Below, piece after piece: positions 10,501 to 25,500 of a stretch of DNA of 64,000 nt. The notes below the pieces were generated by a model that was given only the letters and a program-made list of their open reading frames with translations, made no database searches and was not told the origin of the DNA. Each line of letters starts with the position of its first letter. Position 1 is the first letter of the stretch. The position numbers and the translations under genes are program-made. Origin of the DNA: Ypsolopha sequella. Taxonomy: Eukaryota > Arthropoda > Insecta > Lepidoptera > Ypsolophidae. The stretch covers positions 20,158,396 through 20,222,395 of the forward strand of contig OW204005.1 of the NCBI GenBank assembly GCA_934047225.1, in the 5' to 3' direction.

Positions 10501-13500
10501 TTATTCTCTGATGAAACTAATTTTCCTAATAATAGAATATATAATATATATAAGTAATCGTAAAATAGTACATTTTTATGCTAGTGCGAAAAATAGTCGA
10601 TATTTCAAGACAAGACGCAGTCAGTTTCAAAACAGTCGGAACGAGATTAATATAATATAAATTATCATTATTTACAACAATATCGTTTTTCAAAAACAAT
10701 ATGGGAATCAAATTGTAGATATTAAAAAGTTTATTGTAGAAATATATTATTTTACTATATTTACTGGCACTAGTTTCGAGAAATCTATAAAAAACCATAA
10801 AAATATGTAAGTCCCCGCCCCTTATCTCCGAAACTGGTAGGCTGAAAAATATGAAAAATTGACAATTATAGGTCATAATTTGCCAATTACAGGAAAAATA
10901 AGGTGATTAAAAAAAACTGAGCTCAAATAAAATAAATATAAAATAGAAGTAAAAGAAATAAAAAAAATATTTTATAAAAATACAATATGGGTATCAATAT
11001 GTAGAGATTAAAAAGCTGATTGTAAAAATATATAGTTTGGCTATATTTAATTCCATCTACTTCGATAAATCCTTGAAAAACCATAAAAAATTGTTTGCCC
11101 CCCTTATCTTCAAAACTGGTGGACCAAAAAATATGAAAAAAATCATGGTAATATGTGTTTACGTAAATATTACAGGAAAAATAAATCGGTTGAGAAATTC
11201 ACGAAAATAAATGACAAAATTAAATTTATCATCCACAATACGGAATCCTAGGTACGCGAGTCTGACTCGCACTTGGCCGGTTTTTTTTAAATGTCAAGTA
11301 ACATCACGCGCGTTAAGTACTGCTTTGAAGCTAAGCAACTAAATCGCTTACTTACAAAGCCTAAGATTGAAAGAAACACAAAATACCGTTTTTAGGGTTC
11401 TGTAGTCAACAACAAGGAACCCTTATAGTTTCGCCATGTCCGTCTGTCTGTCTATATGTCTGTCTGTCTGTCTGCCTGTCTGTCTGCGGCTTAGCTTAGA
11501 GACTATTAGTACCAAAAAGCTGTAATTTGGCATGGGTATACATATTTATCACGCCGATAAAGTGGTACAGTAAAATTTTGAAAAACATATTTTTTTAGGT
11601 TTCCTTCCCTGCACGTAAAGTGGGGATGACTTTTTTTTTCTCGTCTATCCCCTAGTATGGGTTGTCGTTGGATAGGTAATTTAAAAATATTGGGGGTGTG
11701 AGGAGACCATTTTTCGATCCAGGGTAATTAAAAGGAAAACTATCACAGCTAAGTAGGCTTTACAAGTTAACGAGTACAGATCACCAAAATTTTAGTCTAC
11801 TCTAAACACGGAGCGATTCGCATCAGCAGGAACAAAATGGGCTGTTCTTGGGAAGAGCAACTTCCAAGCGTACTAGAAGTTTGGCGCGATCTGTATTAGT
11901 CGACAAACTTATAAAATATACTTGGAGAAGAAGTCCGCATATTGTGCAGGGCAACTACGGAACCCTAAACTGCGCGTGGCCCGACACGCACTTGGCCTGT
12001 TTTTTTTTGTTTATAATGTTAAATGCTGGTTTTCCTTAAAAAGCGCACCTTTATCGCATCAAGTTTGTTTGGGGCATTCCCTGCAATTTGTAAGGTGATT
12101 TCAATAAACATACCACATCTTGATACAAGGTCAGATTCGGGAGATATGTCCCATGACTTGCTTGTCCCCATAGTAAAAAAAATGATTTTATTAAATGTCG
12201 TCACATATATCTATGTTAAATAAAAATGTTCACCGTCTAGTGGAATATATCTGTATCTTTATAATCTCTGTTTTTTTTTGTTTTTCTATATATTTTAATT
12301 TCCGTTTTTATTTTCTCGCATTAGTGATGAAAACTAGAGTGTTCAACTCTGGTGTAAGTGACCAATTACAATTATATGTACATATTTTACTTAATAAATT
12401 ATTTGAATTTGCTTTGCAGCCGTTACCGATCCGAAGATAGCACAATCACTGCTTAACACATTTGAGGATAAGACTTATTTGTACGACTTTGCAAAGTCTT
12501 GGGTCGGTACTGGACTGATCACAAGTGATGGTAAGTGGAATATTTAAATGAGAATAAATAACAAAATATTGTTATAGCACACACAAAATTACAAAATCTT
12601 CAAGATATATTTCGGACCCCACTGGGCCCGGCAACAGTTGAAATAATATTAATGATGACTTATTTATTACTAATGAATGACACTATGACAAGTAATAATA
12701 ACAATATGACAATGAGAATAAAAAGAAACTATAGGAAAGGAAAACTACCTATTTTCTTTAAAACTCAAAAAGAAAAGGGGGAGGATGTGCATGTGGGTAT
12801 GGCAGGGAGAGAGGGTGTTTCTGTGAGAGGGAAAGGGAGAGAGACGGTTTGTATGTGTGTGATCGAGAAAGAACGTAAGGTGTGCATAATAACACGTAAA
12901 ATGTGAAGGTTCTCCACTCACAATCTTCAATAAACGGTATGAAGAACTTGATCCATTTCATGTCTCAAAGCAAAGCGGGTACAATTTGTGTTGCTATCGT
13001 GTTAAATAAGTTGTATTCTTCTTGCTCCTTGCATATACATACATAGACTTATACTCTCTCATTCTTTGACACAAACTCACAACATGAAATAACTACACCC
13101 ACACTAAATTTAACATACCTTTTACACACGTTTATACACACTCATACTCACCCGACACATAGGTTAACTTTCAATTGAACCTTTTATTGAATCCTATTTA
13201 ATAATTGTCCTGTTTTATATTAAAACTTTCTGTATACCTTCGATTTCGTGTCTGCATGCTTTTTACAATTTGAGGAAAAATCCGTTATTGGCCTCTGTTC
13301 TGCTTAGCTTTTCTGTTATAATTTTTATTATGTGCTGTGGATTACTGTGCGAATAAAAGAATAAAAAAAATAAAAATAAACGATATATACTCAGTTTTTT
13401 TGCTACAAAATTTACCGTCCATAAAAAAATATTTGTACGTTTCCGTTCCCAAACAGCAAAGACAATTTGTATAATATATTGACCGAAAACCTAATTGGTA

Positions 13501-16500
13501 TTTAATAAAAAAACAATTAAATTCTTTATTTGTGGACCGTCGTTTTGACATGGAAAATTTGCCAAAATGTAACTTTTTCCTTTGCATTTGACAAACTGGC
13601 GTTTGGGGTATCATGGCTACTAACCATTGAGTAGAGAATAAAATCATATATATTTTTCATTTTTATATCTTCAAAAATATAGGGATGTCAACATTTTTGT
13701 TAAGGGATCTATCACAAAAACTTAACTAGTTGGGTATTTGTAATTTGTGTATACTTTAAGTAACCAAATACTTGACCAACTAAATGTTGGAGTTCTGTTT
13801 CATTTTGGTGGGTAAGTTTTGTTGATAAGTTTGTAATATTTGTCCAAATTATAAAAGTCTATTGACTTATTTTATTGGTACGGAACCATTAGTGCGCGAG
13901 TCCTACGAGCATTTGGTTTTTTTTTTGTTAACCGTGCAAATTAGATTATAGGATTACTTTGATTTTTTTTTTGCTAACCGTGCAAATTAGATTATAGGAT
14001 TACTTTAAATTTTTCTTGTGATTTTACTGTATGTACATCAACTACAATTAAATAAAAGAGTTAAGGCGATTACCATCGCCAAATTAGCAGCTCGATATTT
14101 GTCACTACAAATATCAACGGAAACGATATTGAAATAACGTTCATATCAGCACGCAATGCATAGTGGCTGTTACGACGCTCGCTGCATCCTTGATAGGGCG
14201 AAATAGGAGAAAATAATACTTTTCACTTGGACGTGATTGTTCAATTGAATAATGTTATGTTATGTTTATAGCTATCAAGTTTATCTATTTATCAAAGCAT
14301 AAATGAATTTAATCGGCTAAACTACTTAGGAACAGTAGGAAATTCAAGCCAAAAAACACCATTTAGTAAATAATTTTTTTCATCTAGAAGTTTTGGTGGT
14401 ATGAAAAAGAAAAATGTTGCATATGTTGTCTAAGAGCTGATTATTCATTATACATTTTATCATTATTTTTGGTTTGGCCGTAAACGAGGAGTAGGCTTTA
14501 GAAAGTACCCATTTGGCAATAGTAAGGCCCTTAAGAGCGGTTTCGCAGCCGGATTCTGAAAAACCCGCCTTTTTCTAATTAATCGAAACAGAATACTCTT
14601 TAAAATTCACTTAATAGTTATTCAACAAAACCTATGTATTATGTGTATGTTGCCATCGCAAAGTTTCCATTGGTTTCTTAAATTAGAATCTTAAATTAAA
14701 TATTGGCTTCTCCAAATTAGATTTTCAAAAAATCTTTTCAAATTAAACATTTTTGAAATTCTGATTTACAGAAACCAATTGAAACTTTGCGATGGCAGAT
14801 TAAGCAATACGTAGGTAATAAGGTTTTGTTACCGACCTATATCACTTCTAAGCCATGTTTCGGACGCAGCACTAACACTAACGCATAGTGTTGGTTGACT
14901 TGACACCTGCTAAATGGCGAGGGGTGTGGTGCGGCACGCAGGCGGGTGTGCTCCGCGCCCTCGCTCCTGTAACGTTCCCCTGACACCGTAAAACGGCTAT
15001 TGCGTCGCCTCTTGCGGCTATCTTCAGAGGCGACTAAAAGATTGGCGCGCACTGTACCACCTTAATTATTAATTTTATTATAATATTATATTATTAATAT
15101 ATAATTCAAATACCCATATGTCATATAATTCATTTATTCAGTCATTTTTTTCGCCTGATGACAACCCCGCTGAGACGTCGAAATATAGCGTTTAAAACTG
15201 TTTAATTAAGTAATTATATTTATGTAAAGTGGAAAATTAAATTTAAGTAAACTCAACCATTATTATTTCCCTGTGTAATTCCGTATATTATTATTAATTA
15301 CATTAAAACCAAATTGTAATAAGTGTATCTGATATACCTGCATTACATAAATAAATATATTACAATTATTTCAATTTCATTTTCATCTTACACTCTACAC
15401 TATTTAGTTTTCTTAGCTTTAGTTGAATTAGACACATACTTTTCCAGCTTAGCTTTAACCTCACTCACTGCTTATGGCGAGATAGCCGTCAATGATTAGG
15501 AACCAGCGCAAGACATCATAGTTCAAGGATAACATTTCGTGCATTCACTTTGCTTCCGTTTTTGTAGGTTTACGAACCAAAAACTTTACACCTTTTTCAT
15601 TTCTTTTTTAGTGTCAACATGGAGGCGACATCGAAAACTTTTGAACTCAACATTCAACCAACGTATTCTCGATGGGTATTTAGCAGTGTTTAATATATTG
15701 TCCGTACAATTCGTGACAAAAGTAGAAAAAGAACTTGGAAGAGATGAATTTGATATGTTTCCTTATCTAAGCGACTTATCCATGGAAACTGTATTTCGTA
15801 AGTATGCAAAATAGTATTTTACGAAAATACGATAAGTATCAAATGAAAGGGTTTATTATGGTCGACGCCCCAATATGGCAGGATAAATTTTTTTTACAGC
15901 CTATTTACATTGGTTATCAAGTAAGCTTTTGACGTGCAAAATAGCGTTATTTATAAAAAAAGCCCTTTTTACAAGTTTATATTTTGCTATGGATGCGATG
16001 GGTCTTTTCCCAAACGCACAACTTAAGATTGTTTTTCTTATTTTTGAATAATAGTATAAAATAAATGTGATCAATAAATGTCATAAATAAATGTTCAACA
16101 TTCGGCGACCATAGTTAGATGTAAATTTTAAGGTTTTCTAGGAAAGTAGTGTTATTTCATGCATTACTTAGTAAATTATCCTAGACAACAAATTTAAATC
16201 GTGTTCATAGTTGTTGTGGAGGATAATTTACAAATAAATCACAAATTTGCTAGAAAAGCCTAATTGCTATTATACTATGGTCACTTAATGCCATAAATCT
16301 TATTTAATTTTATTTAACACTTTTTATACAAATAATGAGAAAAGCAATCATAAATTGCGCATTTGGAACGGGACCCGTCGCATCCCCCTTAAGTTTTAAC
16401 TTAAACGGACTTAAACCATAATGTGTTTTAGATCGCTGAAACTGATTTAAGATTTTACATTGAATTATTTGTTTTCAAAACGCTTGTGGCGTGAAATTTT

Positions 16501-19500
16501 CATAAAAGAAATAAATTTCTGAAGTATGTAGTTTCCATACAATTCGGTCGTTTTTATGGTTCCGTACCTAAAAGGTACAAAAAAAAGTAAAAATTTGAAA
16601 TTGTTCAAAATATTTCCAAAACGAAACTGAGAAAATAAAAAAAAAATATCCCAAAAATACAATATGGGTATCAAATTGTAGATATTAAAAATTTTATTGT
16701 AAAAATATATACTTTTACTATATTTACTGGCACTCGTTTCGAGAAATCTTTAAAAAACCACAAAAATATGTATGTCCCACCCTTATCTCCGAGATGAGGG
16801 CTTTTCCCAACGCCTTATCTCCGAAACTGGTAGACCGAAAATGATGAAAAAATGTCGATTAGAGATCATACTTAGCGAATTACAAGAAAAATATAGCGAT
16901 TAAAAAAAAATTAGCACAAATTAAAATTATTAATAAGCAAAAAAAAATGTTTTTTTAATAAAAATACAATATGGGTATTCATGATTTATTTTACATATAA
17001 ATAATGATAATTTTTTTTTATAAAACTAACTTCAAATTAAATAATATTTAAAAAGAAAAACAAATACCAACCTGTCTGTCTCATAGCGGGCTCTAGATCA
17101 AATAAAATATGTGAGTCAGATCAACGCCATCATCGGGGAGAGTACCCAATAGGCTGGCGGCGCGGCGTTGCCTCGCTGTGGGTATTAAATTGTAGGTATT
17201 AAAAAGCTGATTGTAAAAACATATAGTTTAGCTATAAAAATACAATAAAAAATTTAATGCCCCCCCTTATCTCCAAATGATATTCCTGATGGACCAAAAA
17301 ATTAAAAATAAATCATGGTAATATGTGTTTACTTAAAGATTACAGGAAGAATAAAGCGGTTGAGAAATTCACGAAAAAATTCACGTTTTTTTTTATGTGT
17401 ATTTAATTTTACATAATATGTTCGTATCTATTTCAGATACTGCATTAGGATTGAAAACACAAAACCAGTGCAGCGATGAATACAAAGACGCAGCTGCCAA
17501 AATATTAGAAGTTTTTTTCATAAGAATCAAAAATATTCTTTTGCATCCAACATTCCTATATAATTGGACCAAGACTAAAAAAGTAGAAGAGAAATTTGTA
17601 AAAATTTTGAAGAAGGCGTCATCTGATGTAAGAAAATGTTCAATAAAAGTTTAATAAAACCGACGAATCAACACAAATTGTTTCGTCGGTTTTATTGAAC
17701 ATTCATCGTAACTTACATTTTAAATGAAATCTCAGTTCCCTGTTTATCCGGAATAACGAGTCTTGACTTCAAATGTGACATTTGTTAGATTTCAAATGTG
17801 ACAAATATCAAAAGTGACAGATGTCAAAATTGAGAGAAGTCCAACGTGACAGATGTCAAAATTGAGATATTTCAAAAGTAGCCGATGACAAAAGTTTTCA
17901 GATATATCTCGGAAGTAGTGGCGACCATTTTTCCGGGACCAATATTCCTTTGTAAATCGTAAATTTTGTAACATTTATTATGTCGTACGTATTATGTCTT
18001 ATTTAATTACAAAACCTGTTCTACTAGTCCCGTATATCTATAAATTCCCCGGGTTGTGGGTCCAAGGTTGTGGGTAGAGCTAGTCTCTACATATTTACAT
18101 AACACTGGTTTATGTTAAATGACAACAATAAAATTAAAAAGCAGAGTATTAAATAAAATATAATGTATATGTGCTCAACATAGAAAAATATGAAAAATAT
18201 GTCTAACCGCTTTCAGAAGAATGTATATTTGAATGTTTGGTAATTTTCCAGGATGCGTGTGAAAGAGTGTGTATTTGTATGAAAAAGGGTGAGTATCTGT
18301 ATGTATGTAGAGTCTGATGCTTAACTAGACAGCTATTTAAGTAAAATTTAAGTTATTTAGAAGAAGTCAATCATCAAGATTGTGCCTTTCGATCGGTATC
18401 AAATCATATTAAATGAAATAAAATATTTTAATTCATGTAATGTAGATATATCAGATAAATTTGATACAGGTCGAGTTTAATGTAATATAATTAAACAATA
18501 TATGTCTAATAGTTTTATTAAATTAATTAAAAAATTAAAATCATTTATTTCAGAACTGGGTTCCATAAAAATAAAAATAAAAAACACAACATCACATTAG
18601 ACAGAAAAGAAAAATACAAAAATGTTACAAACAGCATGTCAATAAAATAAAACAAAATATCAATAAAATTAAAATTAAAATTAAAACTCGTAGAAAATTA
18701 GTATTAAACAATTTTGATCATTAAACATTATTTAAACATTATTTTACGTGTAGTGTCGTCCAGTGATGGCTGATAGGACACCCGCACCTACCTCCCACTA
18801 CCTTCAGAATAGTATTGCGGCTGCTTTATATAATAAATAATAATGTGGGGAAATTCACAAAAAATAAAAGTTAGGTTTACTTGAATATAACAGGATGTGT
18901 TTTGATCATATTTCACCGGTTCGAGACCCAGGTGATTTATCAAAAATTTTTGAAATCATTTTTGCATGTTTTAGAAAATTAAGGAGACCTTTTAGTTAAA
19001 TTTGCTATCATCAATATTTAGCAGTGGCGTGCACAGAACTTTTTTCCGGAAAAGCAATCAGAAGGTCAAGTACGACAATAAAAAAAATATGAAAAAATTA
19101 AAATAACACTTTGAAAAAAAAAAAGTTTGTATGACGCCAGGGTAGGCACTGCCTACCCTAGAGTGAAAATTTTCATACAAACTTTTTTTTTTTCAAATTG
19201 TTATTTAAATTTTTTCATATTTTTTTTATTGTCGTACTTGACCTTCTGATTGCTTTTCCGGAAAAAAGTTCTGTGCACGCCACTGATATTTAGGGTACTT
19301 TCTCTCCAAGCGCGGTCTTTTTTTCCACTCTGTAAATTAATCTAGGATTCAGTCTAATGAAAGTTCAATGTTGATTTATCAATAAGTTTTCGGGAAAGCG
19401 AAAGGATCTTCATCCCAACCGGGTCTCCCACGACAACTCTCGTTTCTTTTTGTTATGAAAAATTTAAGAAAAAATCTTAAGGCTGGACCTGATCCTAGAA

Positions 19501-22500
19501 CATGAACAACGCCAGACTTTCGAGGGTTCTTTGGAAGAAATTAGGACTCTCCTTGTGTTGAAAAGAATATATTTGATTTTTAAGCTTTTTAGTAAAGGAA
19601 TTCGTATGGACGCGTGGGCCGAGTGACGACCTGTGGTTTTGTCGTGACCATACCGTAGTACTTACCATTTCATGATCTGGTTCGGCAGATCGTAAAGTAT
19701 GAAATCAAAAATCTTTCACCAAAAGTAAAAAATAGGTGCGACGACAAGCGAAGCAAAGCGGAGCGAGGAAGAGCGTGTAAGGTTTAGATGTAAGGTAAAA
19801 TAAGGAGCCGAGCGAAGCGGAGCGGAGCGAGGCGACCCTCCCAATTTTAACAGAAATACGATAAGGCCAACCAGTTCATGAAATGGTCAATTCTACGATA
19901 TGGCCACGACAGATACACTCCGACGCTATAAAGGAATGCACTAATAAAAAATTTATTAAGGTATATACATTTCTACCCTATTTTTTTTTGTTCTTAAGTG
20001 TTCCTTTGAAGAACGTGGTTACGGGATCGACTTGTGCTTATTTTCATAAAATAATAAATACAAATATAAAGTGAATCTACTAAAATCCAAATGTTTTTGC
20101 TCATAAAATATTTCAATATAAACTAAAAACCCTCCATTCTGTTGTTTCGCTACGTGGTTATTAAGACAAATAGGCCAATCATGTAATCTATCAAAGTCTA
20201 TGCCATCCATTGGCTTTTTTTTGTTGGACGGGTAGTCACATTTTTTGCTAGCCTACGGCATACTCTTAATGTGGATGCGATGGGTCTCGTTTCCCAACAA
20301 ACAATTTATTATTGCCTTTCTAGTTTTTATAATAAAAAGTATTATCGCACTAGGCGACCATAGCTTAATGTCAATTCGGTGACCATAGCTTAATGTCAAT
20401 TCGGTGACCATAGCTTAATGTCAATTAGGCGACCATAGCTTAATGTCAATAAGGTGATCATAGCTTAATGTCAATTACGCTTTTCTAGCAAAGTTGCGTT
20501 TGTAAATAATCTCGCAGAAATACTTGAAAGAGTGTTTATAGTTGTTTTGCAAGATGTAATGCAGAAATAATAAAAAGCAATCAAAAATTGTGGGAACAAG
20601 ACCTGTCGCATCCACCTTAACATATAAATAACATCTAGGAATCATAGGATTTTAATTTTACTACTATTTAACTACCGAGATTAAACTACAAAAACAAATG
20701 CCATTTTCATTGAATTTGTAGTTTAAAAGTTTGTAATTTTGTATATATGTAGGTATATTATATTAAAAGATGTTTTCATTTAGGTACATCAATTCTGCTC
20801 AGATTTTCTACAAAAATTAGAAAAAAAGTTCGTTTATTCAGGGTTTCATATTAAGACAAAGCTATTTAATTTTATGAGTAGTGATACAGTGAGGGCGCTG
20901 GTACATTCAGGATCACATCAAGTTGTACACATTGTACTTTGTATCTATCTTATATCCTTCACTATAGGAGCTTATGTAGTACTGCAAGTATATAACTTGA
21001 CGTAATCCTCGACTGTACAACGCGGCGAACCTTCGAACGCAAAATCGAACATTTCATATGAAGGTTCCGCGGCGTTAGTTCGCACCGGCAAACATGTTAC
21101 TCTGTTAGCAAAGGTTTCGGTAAATAAGCCAGTCAACTATAAGGCCATATTTTGTTCACAGGTGCTAAGAGCAAAAAAAGGAGAATTAAAAGAAAACGTC
21201 AGCAAGGAAACAAGCTCTGGTAAGCTAAATAACCTTCATCATGATTCTTAGACTCGTATTTTAAATTCATACAATTCACAATGCAAACTCAACACCCCTG
21301 CAACAAACAAATGTACATTGAGGAAACAAGTACCCTATCCTACCTCAAATGTGAAAAAAATATTGTGAAAACCACGGACGTACGTTCATGGTAAAAACAA
21401 TACGAATTTGTCATAAAAAAGTACAAAACAATGTAGTTTGTAATTTACACTTCTTGGTTCAATGACTATGCCAAGAAGCTTAGGCGCTTTTTGTTACGTT
21501 TCTTTTAGAAGATATAAAGATTTCAATAATAGATTTTAGATAATAGATTTTAATAATTGAAGATTTAAATTGATTTTGACGACGCTCCCCATGATTTTTG
21601 GCATATTCATTAAACATTAACAAGTGACAAGTGCGAATCTTGAACTTTTTAGTGACAAAAGCGTTATTTTTAGTTTTTATTAAACTCTAATTTATTTTTT
21701 TCATTTTGTTCTTAAAATAACTTTATCTTAATTCTGATGCAGATAAATATGTTATTGGCTTAAGGAACAAACAAAAGCCTATGTCTAAGTGAAGAGTCTA
21801 ACTCGTGTTTAATCCGTGGTCTAACAATTATAACAGCGAAAGAATTTTAAAAATCGGTTCATTGGTTCTAGAAATTACATGCGCAGATTTAATTAATGGC
21901 TACGGCCCTAGAGAACCACTCGAAAAACTATAGAATAACTAATAACAAATAATAAACGACTAAAAAACGTAGTAATCGGTAATAAGAAATTAATCCTTCG
22001 TCAAAAATAAAAGGTTGTCATGAACTTTTTTTCACGAAAGAAGTCCCCTGGCAAAATACTCTTTTTATCAAGCACTAAATACGAAAAGGCCTTGACAGGG
22101 CATATCAATTTTTTGAGTGAGCACGTGCCTCAGAGCCAATCTGTATTTGAAAGTCGAGTAAATGGCTCCCTCTTTTTAGCACGTATTTGATGCTTGGGAA
22201 GAAAAGCAGGTTGCGTTCGGTGTGTTTTGTGACCTCTCAAAAGCTTTCGATCGCGTTACTCATGAAAAACTTTTATGTAAATTGGATCACTATGAAGTGA
22301 AGAGTAAATCTTTGGCGTTATTGAATCATACCTTAGTGATCAAATTCGAAAGGTAGACAATTAACGGAGTAAAGTCATCTGGAGCATTGGTTAAAATGGG
22401 CGTCCCAAAGGGTTCCATATTGGAACCTTTATTGTTTTTAATTTACATAAATGAACTTTCTTATTCAGTTAAAATCTTATTTGAGATAGTGCTATTCGCA

Positions 22501-25500
22501 GACGACACGTCACTTATTTTTAAAGTCAATAGATATAAAGATATCGTTGACGATGCAAATACAACTCTATAACTGATTCTTGATTGGTTCACTGGAAATA
22601 ATTTAGCTTTAAATGCAAAAAAGACAAAATGTATAAAATTTACGTTACCAAATGTTATTCAAAACGATATTAATTTGCTTTTGCAGGGGTCCAAGGTGGA
22701 GTTAGTCAACGAAACTAAGTTTTTAGGCATAACGATAGACTCTCGTCTTCAGTGGGGTCCCCATATAGAAGTCCTCTGTTCAAATTCAAATTCAAATTCA
22801 AATAGTTTATTTTGCAAAGCAGGTATAGATATATACACTTTTTACACGTCAAATTTAATCTAATAAAGAAAATATATGTAATAAAATAATAAATGTACAT
22901 GAACTAAATTAAAGGTTTATTTAATTTATGTAGCAATATTTTTACGATTAAAATGATAGGTAAAATATATATTATACAAGGTAAAATCCAATCAGCCGCC
23001 CGAACCCACACCGGAGACTCGGCCAGGGACCAGGAGCCGCATTTCCGAATCGCTCGTTCCCAACCCACGCGCGAAAGCACATACCCATCCCACGTTGCAC
23101 ACCAGAACTTGTCATTGGCAAGATGAGACAGGCATACACTTCCGCACGCGAACCGAACCCGAACGACCCAAAAATACGGCCCCAGGAACAAGGTTCAATG
23201 ATCACCAACCGAGCCCCCAGCACGAATCCAGGCGGCCGACCAAATCCCATCCTATATACTACATACTAATAGGTTACATATATAAATACATGCCTACCTC
23301 CGCCCATTCGATTAGTCTTGCTAAGAAGAAGGGCAAGAAACTTAGCAAGATCATGTCTTTTTTTTCAACATAAAACTTATGCTATACAATATATGACTTA
23401 TATCTACTTTAACCAAGGGATAAGAAAATACAAGACAGCAGGAATTCAGGTTAATGAAAAAAAGAAAAACATATATATCTTTGTCTACCTGTCTCATATA
23501 GTCCTTTTCCTTTTACAGTCTGTAATCAATTAATGTTTACACCTTAGAGGAATCATAAGTTAAGAAATTATACTATTTAATTAAATTATAACTTACTATC
23601 ATTATCACTGTAACACCATGCTTCACCATCATCCAAATATTCATTAATTTTATAATATGCCTTTTTCAATAGGCCCTGCTTAATATACAGTTTAAACTTA
23701 TTCTCTGACAAAGTAAGGACCTCCTTTTGAAATTTTTTGTAAAATCTTATACCATGTCCTACAAAAGAGGTACTCACCTTAGCGAGTCTGATTTTTGGAA
23801 AAGCCAGTTTATGCTTATTTCTGGTTTCCTTACAATGTTGCTTACCAAGCCTTGGGAAAGACTCAACATTTTTTCTGACATATCTAAGGACTTGGTAAAT
23901 ATATTCACAAGGAACCGTTAATATATTAATTTCTTTGAACTTTTCTCTTAATGAATCCCGGTGCTTCATATTATAAATAGCCCGAATTGCTCTCTTCTGC
24001 AAAACAAAGACTGCGTCTGTATCCGCGGCTCTACCCCATAACAGCATGCCGTATGACATAATGCTGTGAAAGTAACTAAAATAGACTAGTCTAGCAGTAT
24101 CTACATCAGTAATTTGTCTTATGCGTCTAACAGCGTATGCGGCCGAACTAAGTCTACCACATAGGGCTTCTATGTGGGGACCCCACTGAAGACGAGAGTC
24201 TACCGTAATGCCTAAAAACTTAGTTTCGTTAACTAACTCCAGCTTGGACCCCTGCAAAAGCAAATTACCATCCACTTGAATTACATTTGGCAACGTAAAT
24301 TTTATACACTTTGTCTTTTTTGCGTTTAAAACTAAATTATTTACAGTAAACCAATCAAGCACTAGTGATAAAGTTGTATTCGCGCCGTCAAGGATATCTT
24401 TACGTCTATTAACTTTAAAAATAAGTGACGTGTCGTCTGCGAATAATACTATCTTCGTTAAGTCTTTAACTAAATATGGAAGGTCATTTATGTAAATTAA
24501 AAACAGCAAGGGCCCTAATATGGAACCCTGCGGGACACCCATTTTAACTAATGCTCCACTTGATTTTACCCCGTTAATGTCTACCTTTTGAATACGATCA
24601 CTAAGATATGACTTCAATAACGCCAAAGATTTGCCCCTCACTCCGTAGTGATCCAATTTACATAAGAGTGTTTCATGATTAACGCAATCAAAGGCTTTCG
24701 AGAGGTCACAAAATACACCAAATGCATCTTGCTTTTCTTCCCAAGCATCAAAAATGTGCTTAACTAAAGCAACTCCTGCATCTGTGGTTGACATCCCTCT
24801 AGTGAATCCATATTGTTCACAGTGAAGCAACTTATTTAAATTAAAATGAAATAACAATTGATTAAAAACTATTTTTTCAAAAACCTTACTCAATACCGGT
24901 AAAACTGACACAGGTCTATAGTTTGAAGGGTCCCCGTTGTCGCCTGATTTAAAAAGGGGGATCAATTTACTAAACTTCATTAAGTCAGGAAAGATACCAT
25001 CATCTACACATTTATTAAAAATTAATGCCAAATAAGGAGCTATTAAATCAATAACAGAACTTATAACTTTCACAGATAGGCCCCATAAGTCCTCGGTTTT
25101 TTTCAAGCTAAGCGATTTAAATGCTTTAATTACAGTTAATGAATTAATATGTTTAAAAGCAAATACAGAAAGACACTGAGGTACGTGATCTATTAAAAGA
25201 TCCTGCGCAAGCCCAGGGCTTGAATTTAAATCTTTAGTTGTTAAGGAAGGAATTTCAGTAAAGAATTGTTCAAAGGCATTCGCAACTTCTTTATCTCCTG
25301 TAACGACTTCATTGTTAATACTTAACTTAAGTTCGTTATCTCGTTTCTTACTTTTCCCAGTTTCAGTATTTATAATGTTCCATACTGTTTTTACTTTGTT
25401 ATCGGACCTTTTAAGTTTTTTATTCAAGTAGATACTTTTTGCTTTTAAACACACCAATTTAAAGACGCGTGAGTAGCGCTGTGGTAGCTTAGTTCAGCCG

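Noticed and set aside
12652..12961. Frames rich in K, R and S/L/P around 12650-12960
   Set aside because: They derive from simple GAGA/TCTC-like low-complexity sequence in intron 3 and no protein family is evident.
18905..18930. GGTTCGAGACC resembling a tRNA B box
   Set aside because: No matching A box, acceptor stem or anticodon arm can be folded around it; the local hairpin TCACC/GGTGA is too short for a tRNA.
20353..20477. Regular 25-bp array as a CRISPR
   Set aside because: Units are contiguous without unique spacers, lie inside a eukaryotic MITE, and no cas-like gene is present.
22904..23373. GC-rich open frames at 22904-23373 as a separate gene
   Set aside because: The block sits between the LINE A stop codon and its TTTGAA tail, so it is better explained as that element's 3' UTR.
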